64,000 nt of DNA. Origin: DATMFV01 sp035555975. GTDB lineage: Bacteria > Verrucomicrobiota > Verrucomicrobiia > Chthoniobacterales > Chthoniobacteraceae. Below are positions 17,035 to 25,020 of this stretch, piece after piece. The DNA lies in contig DATMFV010000051.1 in the NCBI GenBank assembly GCA_035555975.1, positions 62,001-126,000 of the forward strand, given 5' to 3'. A program made the position numbers and the translations under genes. The notes under the pieces were generated by a model. That model saw only the letters and a list, made by a program, of their open reading frames with translations, had not been told where the DNA came from and made no database searches. Every line of letters begins with the position of its first letter. The first letter of the stretch is position 1.

Positions 17035-18591
17035 AAGGACGGTCTCCCCGTCTTCGGGCGTCGGCGATGGCTCATCCTCCGGCGGGACATAGCCGAAAAG
17101 CCGCCGTTCCTTGATCAGCTTGGCCACCGGCGGCGGCACCATCGCGGCCCAGGAGGGATCGCTCTCGCGGATCTTGCGGTACTCATCGCGCGAATAGGTG
17201 TTCGCAATGCTCGCGTCGTAGCCGACGATGGTGTCGATGTAATGGTTTTCGAGCAGGTGCTGGTAGAGGTTCTGGAGCCGGGGGGAGACCTGGAGGTTCT
17301 TGGCGGTGATCATCACCTCCGCCGCAAACGGGTGTTGCGAGGGGGGGAGCAGGCAGAGGTCGAGGCTCCCTTCGAGGTAGCGGGAGTAGACATCGTGCCG
17401 CATCGGGTAGACGTAGAGCCGCACGGCGTTGCGGAAGAGGCGGCCGAACGATTCCAGGATGCCCCCTTCGAGGTGTTCGTAATACTTTTCGTTGAACAGC
17501 TCGACGATATGGTTGACCCCCATCACCATCCCGATCATCTCCTTGGTGTAGCGGCGGAAGTACGAGGCGAGGCGGTAATATTCGCTGTAGTTGGAGACGA
17601 GCACGTTGTTGCCGAGCGCGGAGAGGGTGTCGACCCGGGCGAGGAAGTCCTCGGGATCGATCTGCCCGGAGGAGAGGAGGTTTTTCATGGTGATCTCCAT
17701 CAGCACCACCAGTTCCTTGTCGCGTACGGCCGATTCCTGCACCATCTGCGCACAGGCGCATTTGAGCATGTCGACGTTGACGCGGGTCACCGGGCGGAAG
17801 GAGCCGCGTTCGACCAGGAGCGCCTTTTTGTGCAGCGCTTCCGATGGCTGGAGGACCTGGCCGTTGGGGCCGAACATCACCGCGTTGGTCAACCCGTAGG
17901 AGACCAGTTGCAGGCTCAAAAGCCGGTTGTTGACCTCCTTGAAATCGGGTCCGGCGACGTGGATCATGTCGACCTCGATCCGTTCGCGGGAGAGCTGGTC
18001 GAGGAGCGAGCGGACCAGCAGCGACGGGTCGTCCTGATGGTAGAACGCTCCGTAGAGGAGGTTGACGCCGATGATGCCGAGGGCCTGCTGCTGGAGGACG
18101 TTCTCCTTGTCGAGCATCCGGACGTGGATGCTGATCTCGTTCGGTTCCGCGCACGGTTTGCTCTGGAAACGGACCCCCATCCAGCCGTGGCTCTCCCCGT
18201 CGCGCTGGTAGCTCTTGGCGGCGACCGTGTTGGCGTAGGCGAAAAAGGTACTCCGGTCGCCCCGGGTGTTCCAGAGCCGTTCGAGCAGGAGGCGGTACTC
18301 CTTGTTGAGCATCGCCTCGAGCCGGTCCCGCGAGACGTAGCGCATCGTTTTCCCGTAGATCTCGTCGGAAAACTTCATGTCGTAGGCGGAGATGCTCTTG
18401 GCCACCGTACCGGCCGCGCCGCCCGCCTGAAAGAAGTGGCGCACGACTTCCTGCCCCGCGCCGATTTCGGCAAAGGTGCCATAGCGTTGCGGGTCGAGGT
18501 TGATCTTGAGCGCCTTCCGGTTGGTCGTCAGGAGGGCGGCTTCGTTTTGGGCGGTTTCAGTTTGGGCGGTTTCCACTGGCTCGTCCGTCAT
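17026..18591 (-). CDS. conserved hypothetical protein, 521 aa
   Basis: The protein has an acidic, low-complexity N-terminus (about 20 residues), then a long, well-formed globular part beginning RKALKINLDPQRYGTFAEIGAGQEV and ending in a Pro/Glu-rich tail. It has no signal peptide and no membrane segment. I recall similar proteins across several phyla with inconsistent automatic names such as nicotinate-nucleotide adenylyltransferase, but I see no nucleotidyltransferase HxGH motif and do not assign that function. Codon use is like that of neighbouring core genes. It stands alone, divergent from ilvN and convergent with the LacI gene, which suggests a housekeeping role. Confidence 0.75.
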   Translation of the reverse strand: MTDEPVETAQTETAQNEAALLTTNRKALKINLDPQRYGTFAEIGAGQEVVRHFFQAGGAAGTVAKSISAYDMKFSDEIYGKTMRYVSRDRLEAMLNKEYRLLLERLWNTRGDRSTFFAYANTVAAKSYQRDGESHGWMGVRFQSKPCAEPNEISIHVRMLDKENVLQQQALGIIGVNLLYGAFYHQDDPSLLVRSLLDQLSRERIEVDMIHVAGPDFKEVNNRLLSLQLVSYGLTNAVMFGPNGQVLQPSEALHKKALLVERGSFRPVTRVNVDMLKCACAQMVQESAVRDKELVVLMEITMKNLLSSGQIDPEDFLARVDTLSALGNNVLVSNYSEYYRLASYFRRYTKEMIGMVMGVNHIVELFNEKYYEHLEGGILESFGRLFRNAVRLYVYPMRHDVYSRYLEGSLDLCLLPPSQHPFAAEVMITAKNLQVSPRLQNLYQHLLENHYIDTIVGYDASIANTYSRDEYRKIRESDPSWAAMVPPPVAKLIKERRLFGYVPPEDEPSPTPEDGETVLSP

Positions 18592-18715
18592 GGCTCGGGA
18601 AGGTATCAGAAGGCGCGGAGTTTTCGGAGACTTTTTGAAAGGGTCGGGCCGTCGAAAAGAAAATATCGTCCGCGAGAGGTGAAAGGGTCGCCTTTTTTGG
18701 GTTTGACGCCAACCG

Positions 18716-18730
18716 GTTTCCTTAGGAAAC
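18716..18730. promoter_or_regulatory. short perfect palindrome upstream of ilvN
   Basis: GTTTCC and GGAAAC are inverted around TTA, ending 15 bases before the ilvN start codon. It might sit at the ribosome-binding region as an operator or small hairpin. There is no experimental support and it may be incidental. Confidence 0.3.
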
Positions 18731-18745
18731 TGACCGCCTTTTCCA

Positions 18746-19222
18746 ATGCGTCATACTTTATCGGTCCTGGTTGAAAACAAGTTCGGGGTGCTGACACGCA
18801 TCGCCGGAATGTTCAGCGGTCGCGGCTTCAACATCGACACCCTGAACGTAGCGCCGACCCTTGATCCCGAAAAGTCCCGGATGACCATCGTCGTCCGCGG
18901 CAACGACGCCGTATTGGAGCAGGTCATCAAACAGCTTCACAAGCTGATCAACGTCCTGGAGATCCTCGATTTCCGGGGCGACGACGCGATCGACCGCGAA
19001 CTGCTCCTGCTGCGCGTTGCGGCCAACGCCGGGAGCCGCTCCGAGATCATGCAGATCTGCACCATCTTCCGCGCCAGGATCATCGACGTGCAGCCACAAA
19101 ACGTGGCGATCGAAATCACCGGCGACGAAAGCAAACTGGAGAAATTCCTCTTCCTGATGGAGCCCTTCGGCATCATCGACCTGACCCGCACCGGCAAGGT
19201 TTCGCTGGCGCGCCGCCAGTAA
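18746..19222 (+). CDS. ilvN: acetolactate synthase small (regulatory) subunit
   Basis: This 158-aa protein is the regulatory subunit of acetohydroxyacid synthase, the first step of branched-chain amino-acid synthesis. It starts with the ACT domain signature HTLSVLVENKFGVLTRIAGMFSGRGFNIDTL (residues 2-32), which binds valine or other feedback effectors. A second ACT-like half follows (LLLRVAANAGSRSEI). The length is typical. It precedes ilvC by 82 bases in the same direction, forming an ilvN-ilvC unit. The catalytic subunit ilvB is not in this window. Confidence 0.95.
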   Translation: MRHTLSVLVENKFGVLTRIAGMFSGRGFNIDTLNVAPTLDPEKSRMTIVVRGNDAVLEQVIKQLHKLINVLEILDFRGDDAIDRELLLLRVAANAGSRSEIMQICTIFRARIIDVQPQNVAIEITGDESKLEKFLFLMEPFGIIDLTRTGKVSLARRQ

Positions 19223-19304
19223 AGAGCGCGGTTTTTCTCTCCTTTATACCCAAGGGAAACGTCCAACCCTTTTTTTAACGAACCCAATTCCATCCATTCC
19301 TTTT

Positions 19305-20330
19305 ATGCCAGCTAAAATCTACACTGACCAAGACGCCAGCCTTGAGCCGCTTCAGGGCAAAACCGCCGCCGTGATCGGCTTTGGCTCCCAGGGCCACGCC
19401 CACGCGCTCAACCTCAAAGACTCCGGCGTCAACGTCATCGTCGGTCTCTACCCCGGAAGCAAGTCGCGCCAGGTCGCGAAGGAAAAGGGGTTTGAAGTCT
19501 GCGACACCGCCGAAGCGGTCAAAAAGGCTGACATCATCTTTGTCGCCGTGCCAGACACCAAGATCCCGGCCGCTTACAACGCTGACATCGCCCCGAACCT
19601 CGATTCCAGCAAGACGCTCCTCTTCAGCCACGGCTTCGCGATCCATTTCAAGACGATCGAAGTCCCTGCCGATGTCGACGTCATCCTCGTCGCCCCGAAA
19701 GGCCCTGGCCACATCGTCCGCCGCCAGTTCACGGAAGGCAAGGGGGTTCCTTCGCTGATCGCCGTCTACCAGAACCCGAGCGGCAACGCCAAGAACGTCG
19801 CGCTCGCCTGGGCCAAGGGGATCGGCGGCACCCGCGCCGGGGTCATCGAAACCAGCTTCAAGGAAGAGACCGAAACCGATCTCTTCGGCGAACAGGTCGT
19901 CCTCTGCGGCGGCGCGAGCGCCCTGGTCCAGACCGGGTTTGACGTGCTGGTCGAAGCCGGTTACTCGCCGGAAATGGCCTACTTCGAGTGCCTCCACGAG
20001 CTGAAGCTGATCGTTGACCTCATGAACGAATCGGGGATCGCCGGGATGCGTTTTTCCATCTCCGAAACCGCCAAGTGGGGCGACGTGCTCATCGGGCCGC
20101 GCATCATCGACAACTCCGTGAAGGAAAGAATGCGCGAAGTCTTGAAGGAAATCCAGAACGGCAAGTTTGCCCGCGAATGGGTCGCCGAGTACGAAGGCGG
20201 CTACAAGAAGTACAACGAACTGCTCGAAGCCGGGGAAAAGCACCCGATCGAAGTGACCGGGGAACGTCTCCGCGCCACCATGCCGTGGATTCAGAAGAAG
20301 AACCTCCGCGGCGCCCAGGCGGCGTACTAA
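19305..20330 (+). CDS. ilvC: ketol-acid reductoisomerase
   Basis: This 341-aa class I enzyme converts acetolactate or acetohydroxybutyrate to the dihydroxy acid with NADPH and Mg2+. The Rossmann motif GFGSQGHAHALNL lies near residues 25-37, and PKGPGH and the acidic metal-binding residues of the knotted C-terminal domain (TDLFGEQ, then ECLHELKLIVDL) are visible. It follows ilvN and ends before a strong terminator. The length and motifs leave little doubt. Confidence 0.97.
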   Translation: MPAKIYTDQDASLEPLQGKTAAVIGFGSQGHAHALNLKDSGVNVIVGLYPGSKSRQVAKEKGFEVCDTAEAVKKADIIFVAVPDTKIPAAYNADIAPNLDSSKTLLFSHGFAIHFKTIEVPADVDVILVAPKGPGHIVRRQFTEGKGVPSLIAVYQNPSGNAKNVALAWAKGIGGTRAGVIETSFKEETETDLFGEQVVLCGGASALVQTGFDVLVEAGYSPEMAYFECLHELKLIVDLMNESGIAGMRFSISETAKWGDVLIGPRIIDNSVKERMREVLKEIQNGKFAREWVAEYEGGYKKYNELLEAGEKHPIEVTGERLRATMPWIQKKNLRGAQAAY

Positions 20331-20373
20331 GCGGAAGTTTCTTCGGGGTAGGATAAACCCCGACCTCCTTTTA

Positions 20374-20418
20374 AGGGCAATCTCGCGTGTTCCGACGCGG
20401 GATTGCCCTCGTTTCGTT
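20374..20418 (+). terminator. Rho-independent terminator after ilvC
   Basis: AGGGCAATCTCGCG (20374-20387) pairs with CGCGGGATTGCCCT (20396-20409) with one wobble pair. The stem is followed by CGTTTCGTT, a weak T-rich tail. It lies 44 bases past the ilvC stop. Confidence 0.7.
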
Positions 20419-20443
20419 CCCGGGTTCGTGGTAAATTACGATC

Positions 20444-20668
20444 ATGAAAAGCGCACGCATCATCGGCATCATCCTGATCGCACTCGGCGTCCTCGCGCTG
20501 GCGATCCCGGTCTTCAGCTACACGGAAGAAAAAGAGATCCTCAAGCTCGGGCCGATTGAAGCGAAGGCGGATGTCGAACGCAACGTTCCGGTCCCGCCCG
20601 CGGTCGGCTGGGGGCTGCTCGTAGCGGGCGTCGGGGTGGTCGGGTTCAGTCTGGTAGGGCGACGGTAG
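20444..20668 (+). CDS. small two-helix membrane protein (DUF3185-like)
   Basis: This 74-aa protein has two hydrophobic segments (about residues 5-25 and 53-70) joined by a charged loop (TEEKEILKLGPIEAKADVER). That is the layout of the short DUF3185 inner-membrane proteins found in many Gram-negatives. Its function is unknown. It lies between the ilvC terminator and a palindrome-rich gap, so it is probably a single-gene unit. Confidence 0.7.
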   Translation: MKSARIIGIILIALGVLALAIPVFSYTEEKEILKLGPIEAKADVERNVPVPPAVGWGLLVAGVGVVGFSLVGRR

Positions 20669-20705
20669 TTTTGGTTAATGCGAACGGCATTGGCGGATGT
20701 TGGAG

Positions 20706-20771
20706 GGCGGACCGCCGCGTCCGCCGTGGGGTTGGATGCCCGATGCGGGCGAACGGGATCGACCCGATCCC
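20706..20771. repeat. two short palindromes in a G+C-rich gap
   Basis: GGCGGAC (20706-20712) is inverted as GTCCGCC (20719-20725). GGGATCG (20755-20761) is inverted as CGATCCC (20765-20771). They lie just after the small membrane protein gene in a gap of about 150 bases. They could be mRNA 3' hairpins or a degenerate repeat element; no T run follows. Confidence 0.4.
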
Positions 20772-20821
20772 ATGCCGGATTCGCCGGGGAGCTGCTCGCG
20801 ACAGGGTGAAGGTGATCGGGT

Positions 20822-21142
20822 TCAGCCGGGCGGAGGCTGCGACGGAGGGTCAGGAGCGACGACGGCCTCTCCTTCCCGACGGGTCGGGTAGTACGGTTTC
20901 TTATGCTCCAGTTCATAGAACAAGGTTCCATGAATACCCTGTACCTCCGGTTTTCGCACGCGGCGCGACCAGATGTTTTTGAAAGCTTCATCGAGCGCCT
21001 GTTCAGGCTCGCGCGCCACCACTTCGTCGATGAAGGCGATGTCTTCGCCGGAGGGAAAGATCAGGGCAAATTCATCTTCGGTGGCGGCAAAGATGTCGTA
21101 CACGCAGTTGAGTGCGCCGTCGATGACCTGGATGTTCTTCAT
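20822..21142 (-). CDS. hypothetical protein, 106 aa
   Basis: The protein starts MKNIQVIDGALNCVYDIFAATEDEFALIF and is acidic, without signal peptide or membrane segment, ending in a Pro/Ser-rich tail. The ATG at 21142 is preferred to a GTG 15 bases upstream. I do not recognise the family. It is the last of three small minus-strand genes (20822-22061) that do not belong to the sugar cassettes. Confidence 0.6.
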   Translation of the reverse strand: MKNIQVIDGALNCVYDIFAATEDEFALIFPSGEDIAFIDEVVAREPEQALDEAFKNIWSRRVRKPEVQGIHGTLFYELEHKKPYYPTRREGEAVVAPDPPSQPPPG

Positions 21143-21163
21143 AGGTTCCAACGCCACATGCTT

Positions 21164-21547
21164 TTATGGGCATTTCTCCGCGCATTTTTGGCAGATGATA
21201 TAAACACCTCCATTTTCATGATCGGCGGTATAAGACAAACCTCCGATATGGATGTGCTCATGACAAAACGAGCAATGTTCATGATCCCATCCTTTTTCTT
21301 CTCTTTTGAAGTCTGTCCCCAAAGCAACATTTCCCGTTTCCAGTAATTCTTTCACATGCCAATAGGGAAACTTGATTTTCCAGCCCGTTTCGGTCGGGTA
21401 GAAACGATGCTGCGTGGAAAGATCACTGAATAGCTCCTCCAATTCTTTTTGAGGTAGCATTTTCTCAACGAGCAACACGGCGGCGTCAGTACCCGGGAAG
21501 ATATATTCCTCAAGATCGGAGCGGGGTATCTCGGACAGGCTTTTCAT
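21164..21547 (-). CDS. hypothetical protein with Cys/His cluster, 127 aa
   Basis: The N-terminal part is acidic and helical. The C-terminal 40 residues hold HCSFCHEHIHIGG and CQKCAEKC, spacing that suggests a bound zinc (treble-clef or rubredoxin-like knuckles). No export signal is seen. The gene is 21 bases upstream of the 106-aa gene and probably co-transcribed with it. Its base composition is visibly richer in A+T than the flanking genes. The function is unknown. Confidence 0.6.
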   Translation of the reverse strand: MKSLSEIPRSDLEEYIFPGTDAAVLLVEKMLPQKELEELFSDLSTQHRFYPTETGWKIKFPYWHVKELLETGNVALGTDFKREEKGWDHEHCSFCHEHIHIGGLSYTADHENGGVYIICQKCAEKCP

Positions 21548-21653
21548 TGTTCTGTCATTAAGGAACCGCTGATTTAAGCAAGCTCGTTCGTAAACTGGTC
21601 ATTTTTGCGTCTTTTTGGCCCGATTTGTCTTGGAAAAGGTTGCGGAATCATAG

Positions 21654-22061
21654 TCACTTCAAACTGTCGAAAATCAATGTGAAGCTCAAGCCGGCAGGAA
21701 CGCCAATTCTTTCCCGCTCTGCAGTGAACTTCGTCTCATCAAGCGGGCCGGTTAAGGTGCCATCCGAAACTCGCAAGATGTAAAAGTAAGTGATGGATTT
21801 GTCTCCAGCCGGATGCTGCTTGGCGATGATGTAATGCTCATCCCAGCCAACGGCAAAAACTGTCTCATTGATGACTCCTACTCCACCGCCGTCGGGCAGC
21901 ATCTCGCAGACCGACATCTGCTCAAGAATATCGACCGCTACCAATCCATACTTGTCGGAAAGTCGCTCCTTATAGGCAAACCCAATACCGCCGCAACCCG
22001 AAAGAAGCAGTGCTGGCAGCATTGCGATGAGAACAAATAAAGGTGAAATTGAACGCGACAT
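21654..22061 (-). CDS. predicted lipoprotein, 135 aa
   Basis: From the ATG at 22061 the protein has a short basic start, a hydrophobic stretch and the lipobox LLSGC (about residues 18-22), so it is probably lipidated and held in the inner or outer membrane. The mature part (LVAVDILEQMSVCEMLPDGG) has no recognised domain. A longer reading from 22094 would put extra polar residues before the signal. It lies in the A+T-richer small-gene patch. Confidence 0.6.
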   Translation of the reverse strand: MSRSISPLFVLIAMLPALLLSGCGGIGFAYKERLSDKYGLVAVDILEQMSVCEMLPDGGGVGVINETVFAVGWDEHYIIAKQHPAGDKSITYFYILRVSDGTLTGPLDETKFTAERERIGVPAGLSFTLIFDSLK

Positions 22062-22169
22062 GCTGAAAATGTCTGATCGCTCAATCATGTACAACTTGCA
22101 AGATAGGTCAAACCCTATCGCTTGCTGAAAGGCGGGATGATCGCCGAACAGACGCTCGGAGTTTGCATC

Positions 22170-22991
22170 CTAATGCGGAGCCAACATGTCAAACGACCGG
22201 TTGCGCAACCGGTAGGTCTTGGGCGTCAACCCGACCTCCGCCTTGAACCGGTTCGAGAAGGCGCTGGCGTCTGAAAAGCCGCATTCGACCGCGATCTGTT
22301 TGATCGGCTGGGAGGTGGAGACCAGCCGGATGCGGGCGGCGCGGAGGCGTTCGCGGATCAGGTATTGGTGCGGCGTGGTTTTAAGGTGGCGCGCGAAGCT
22401 GGCGAACAGATAGGCGGGCGACCAGCCGACGGCTTCGCTCAATTCGTCAATGCCGCACGGTTGGGCGTAATGGTCGCGCAACCATTGCAGCGCCATTTGC
22501 AGCGGGCGCGGCAGCGCGTCGGCGCTCTGGCGGTGCTGCTCCATGCGGAAACGTAGGGAGGAGACGATGTAGTCGCACAAGACGCCGGGCGCAAAGCTCT
22601 CCCGCACAAAGGCGGCGAGCGTCTCCCGGCAGAAGCTCTGGACTTCCTCCAGATCAGGCCAGCGGGTGAACCTCGGCATGCCGAGGCCGTCGCGGCAGGG
22701 GGTGAGCAGGGTGATCGCCAGGCAGCGGTACGGGTCGTCGAAGGTGCTTTGGCCGATGGTCCGATCGCCCGGCTGGTTCCAGATCAGGTCGCCCGGCGTG
22801 ATCGGTCGCCACCGGTCCCCGTCGAGGATCGCGCCTCCCCCGGCGGTGACCAGTTCAATCCGTTCGTGATAGGGCGGGATGGTATGGCCGCCCGGATGGC
22901 GTCCGGCCTCCTGTTGATAGAGCGAGATCTGCTTGAGCTTGAGGCCCCGGAGATCGAAACGCGGGGGCGGGGAGGAATGGGACGGGAGCAT
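22170..22991 (-). CDS. AraC family transcriptional regulator
   Basis: This protein is 273 aa from the ATG at 22991; a TTG ten codons upstream is possible. The N-terminal half is a cupin-like ligand domain (HERIELVTAGGGAILDGD). The C-terminal 100 residues hold two helix-turn-helix motifs, CGIDELSEAVGWSPAYLFASFARH and IKQIAVECGFSDASAFSNRFK. It is divergent from the Gfo/Idh/MocA and sugar isomerase genes at 23127-24942, which it probably activates when the sugar is present. A palindrome in the gap (23038-23055) is a candidate site. Confidence 0.88.
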   Translation of the reverse strand: MLPSHSSPPPRFDLRGLKLKQISLYQQEAGRHPGGHTIPPYHERIELVTAGGGAILDGDRWRPITPGDLIWNQPGDRTIGQSTFDDPYRCLAITLLTPCRDGLGMPRFTRWPDLEEVQSFCRETLAAFVRESFAPGVLCDYIVSSLRFRMEQHRQSADALPRPLQMALQWLRDHYAQPCGIDELSEAVGWSPAYLFASFARHLKTTPHQYLIRERLRAARIRLVSTSQPIKQIAVECGFSDASAFSNRFKAEVGLTPKTYRLRNRSFDMLAPH

Positions 22992-23037
22992 CACTGGAAA
23001 AGAGAGCAGAGATTTTAACAAGGGAGTGGAGTTTTTT

Positions 23038-23055
23038 TCAATCTATCGCGATTGA
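23038..23055. promoter_or_regulatory. candidate operator between AraC and the oxidoreductase gene
   Basis: TCAATC (23038-23043) and GATTGA (23050-23055) are perfect inverted repeats around a six-base spacer in the divergent promoter gap. AraC proteins more often bind direct repeats, so the assignment to this regulator is uncertain. Confidence 0.4.
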
Positions 23056-23126
23056 TCTCAAGCTCAAGGTAAGGGAGAAACTTTCATCGTTGGAGATTTT
23101 TTAACAACTCAAGCCTCATCTACCCC

Positions 23127-24179
23127 ATGTCTACGATTCGTTTCGGATTCCTCGGCGCAGGCCAGATTGCCTGGACCTCCGCCGCTTCCATTCACCGCCA
23201 CCCTTCCGCACGCGTCGTGGCGGTTCAGGACTTGAACGCCGCCCGTGTCCGCGAGCTTTGCGAGAAGGAAAAGATCGCCAAAGGGTACGCCACCGCGGAA
23301 GAACTGCTGGCTGATCCGGAGATCGACGCGGTCTACATCGCCGTGCCGAACAAGTTTCACGTGCCGCTGGCGATCGCCGCGCTGGAAGCCGGAAAGCATG
23401 TCGTTCTGGAAAAGCCGTTCGCCATGAGCTACGCCGAAGCGTGCCAGGCGGCGGAGGTGGCGCAGCGGACCGGCAAGGTGCTCAACCTCGGGATGAATCT
23501 CCGCTTCAACCCCGCCGCACAGCGGGCCCGGGCCCTGGTGGAACAGAACACCTTTGGCGAAATCTACCATGCCAAGGCGTACTGGTTCCGCCGCCGGGGG
23601 ATTCCCAAGCTCGGCACCTGGTTCAGCAGCCGGGAACTCGCCGGGGGCGGATGTCTCTACGACATCGGTGTGCATCTCCTCGATCTTTGCCTCTATCTGA
23701 TCGACAATTTCGAGCCGGTGACCGTCTCCGGTTCCACCTACACGAAGTTCGGCAACCGGGGCCTCGGCGAAGGAAGCTGGGGACATTCGGAGCGGAGCGA
23801 TATCGCGTTTGACGTGGAGGATTTTGCCTCCGGCTTCATCCGGTTCGCCAACGGGGTGTCGGTCAGTCTCGACGTGAGCTGGGCGGCGCACCTGCCGACG
23901 GGGAGCGCTTCCGACGTTCAGCTTTTCGGAACCGAGGGCGGGATTCATGCGTTGAAAGGTGAAATCTACCAGCAGGATGCGACGTCCGGCGACTACCTCG
24001 TGCGTCAGGATCGCAAGGCGGCGGCCCGCTACCCGCATGGCGACCGGTTCCACAACTTCATCAACCACCTGCTCGGCAAGGAGGAACTTTGCGTCACCCT
24101 CAAGCAGGCGCTGGTGGTCCAGCAGATCCTCGACGGGCTGGCTCTTTCCTCCGCCAACGGGCGTGAAGTGGTCCTGTAA
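23127..24179 (+). CDS. Gfo/Idh/MocA family oxidoreductase
   Basis: This 350-aa NAD(P)-dependent sugar or cyclitol dehydrogenase has an N-terminal Rossmann motif (GFLGAGQIAW, residues 6-15) and the family's EKPFAMSYAEA (the Lys of EKP is catalytic). The DIGVHLLDLCLYLI segment is near residue 175. It precedes a sugar-phosphate-isomerase-type gene by 13 bases, the usual pairing for catabolism of an unusual sugar or inositol-like compound. Regulation by the divergent AraC protein is likely. The substrate is not determined. Confidence 0.9.
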   Translation: MSTIRFGFLGAGQIAWTSAASIHRHPSARVVAVQDLNAARVRELCEKEKIAKGYATAEELLADPEIDAVYIAVPNKFHVPLAIAALEAGKHVVLEKPFAMSYAEACQAAEVAQRTGKVLNLGMNLRFNPAAQRARALVEQNTFGEIYHAKAYWFRRRGIPKLGTWFSSRELAGGGCLYDIGVHLLDLCLYLIDNFEPVTVSGSTYTKFGNRGLGEGSWGHSERSDIAFDVEDFASGFIRFANGVSVSLDVSWAAHLPTGSASDVQLFGTEGGIHALKGEIYQQDATSGDYLVRQDRKAAARYPHGDRFHNFINHLLGKEELCVTLKQALVVQQILDGLALSSANGREVVL

Positions 24180-24192
24180 CCCCTCATTGACC

Positions 24193-24942
24193 ATGAAAAC
24201 CATGATTGACTTCGGGGTTCAGAGTTACTGCCTGCGCCATTTCAAGGACCCCGCCGTGGTGGCCGAAAAGGTCCGCGCGATCGGCGTCGACAAGGTGGAA
24301 CTCTGTGCGGTCCATGCGGATTTCGACGACCTGGAGGCCTTCGGCGGCGTGGTCGATCTTTTTCGCGCGCAGGGGGTCTCCATTGTCTCGCTTGGCGTGC
24401 AGGCTTTTCACGGCGAAGAGAAGGAGCGGACCTGGTTTGAGGCAGCCGTTGCCGCCGGGGCGGGCCATATTTCGGCCCATTTCGCGATCGACACCTTCCA
24501 GAGGGCGATCCCGAAGGTGCGGCGCTGGAGCCGGGAATTTGGCGTGCGGGTCGGGATTCATTGCCACGGTGGCTACGCGTTTGGCGGCCAGCCGGGGGTG
24601 ATGGAGTACCTGGTTTCCCTCGGCACGCCGGAAATTGGCGTCTGCATCGACACGGCGTGGGCGCTCCAGATCGGCCCCCGGCAGGGCAACCCGGTGGAAT
24701 GGGCGAAACGTTTCGCCGGACAGGTTTACGGCGTCCATTTCAAGGATTTCGTCTTTGACCGCGACGGCCAGTGGCACGATGTGGTGGTCGGCACCGGCAA
24801 CCTCGACCTCCCCGCATTTGCAGGCGCCTTGCAGGAAGGGGGCTTTGACGGCATGGCGGTCATCGAATACGAAGCCGACGTGGAAAACCCCGAACCGGCG
24901 TTGACGAAATGCGTTGAGTCGATGCGGGCGGCGTTGCAGTAA
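24193..24942 (+). CDS. sugar phosphate isomerase/epimerase (xylose isomerase-like TIM barrel)
   Basis: This 249-aa protein has the AP-endonuclease-2-like TIM barrel layout: an early FGVQSYCLRHF, HCHGGYAFGG near residue 120, CIDTAWALQIG, and the metal-ligand region VHFKDFVFD near residue 190. These enzymes isomerise keto sugars or act as dehydratases. I chose the ATG at 24193, just after the stop of the oxidoreductase gene; the long upstream reading is a shadow of that gene. The two genes form an operon that ends at a strong terminator. Confidence 0.88.
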   Translation: MKTMIDFGVQSYCLRHFKDPAVVAEKVRAIGVDKVELCAVHADFDDLEAFGGVVDLFRAQGVSIVSLGVQAFHGEEKERTWFEAAVAAGAGHISAHFAIDTFQRAIPKVRRWSREFGVRVGIHCHGGYAFGGQPGVMEYLVSLGTPEIGVCIDTAWALQIGPRQGNPVEWAKRFAGQVYGVHFKDFVFDRDGQWHDVVVGTGNLDLPAFAGALQEGGFDGMAVIEYEADVENPEPALTKCVESMRAALQ

Positions 24943-24969
24943 GCCGCCTTTCTCCTCCTTCACTATCTT

Positions 24970-25005
24970 GGGCGTCCGGCAACCACCGGACGCCCCTTTT
25001 TGTTT
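24970..25005 (+). terminator. Rho-independent terminator after the oxidoreductase-isomerase operon
   Basis: GGGCGTCCGG (24970-24979) and CCGGACGCCC (24986-24995) form a perfect ten-base-pair stem with a six-base loop, followed by CTTTTTG. Confidence 0.85.
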
Positions 25006-25020
25006 CTTTCCACGGCGTCT

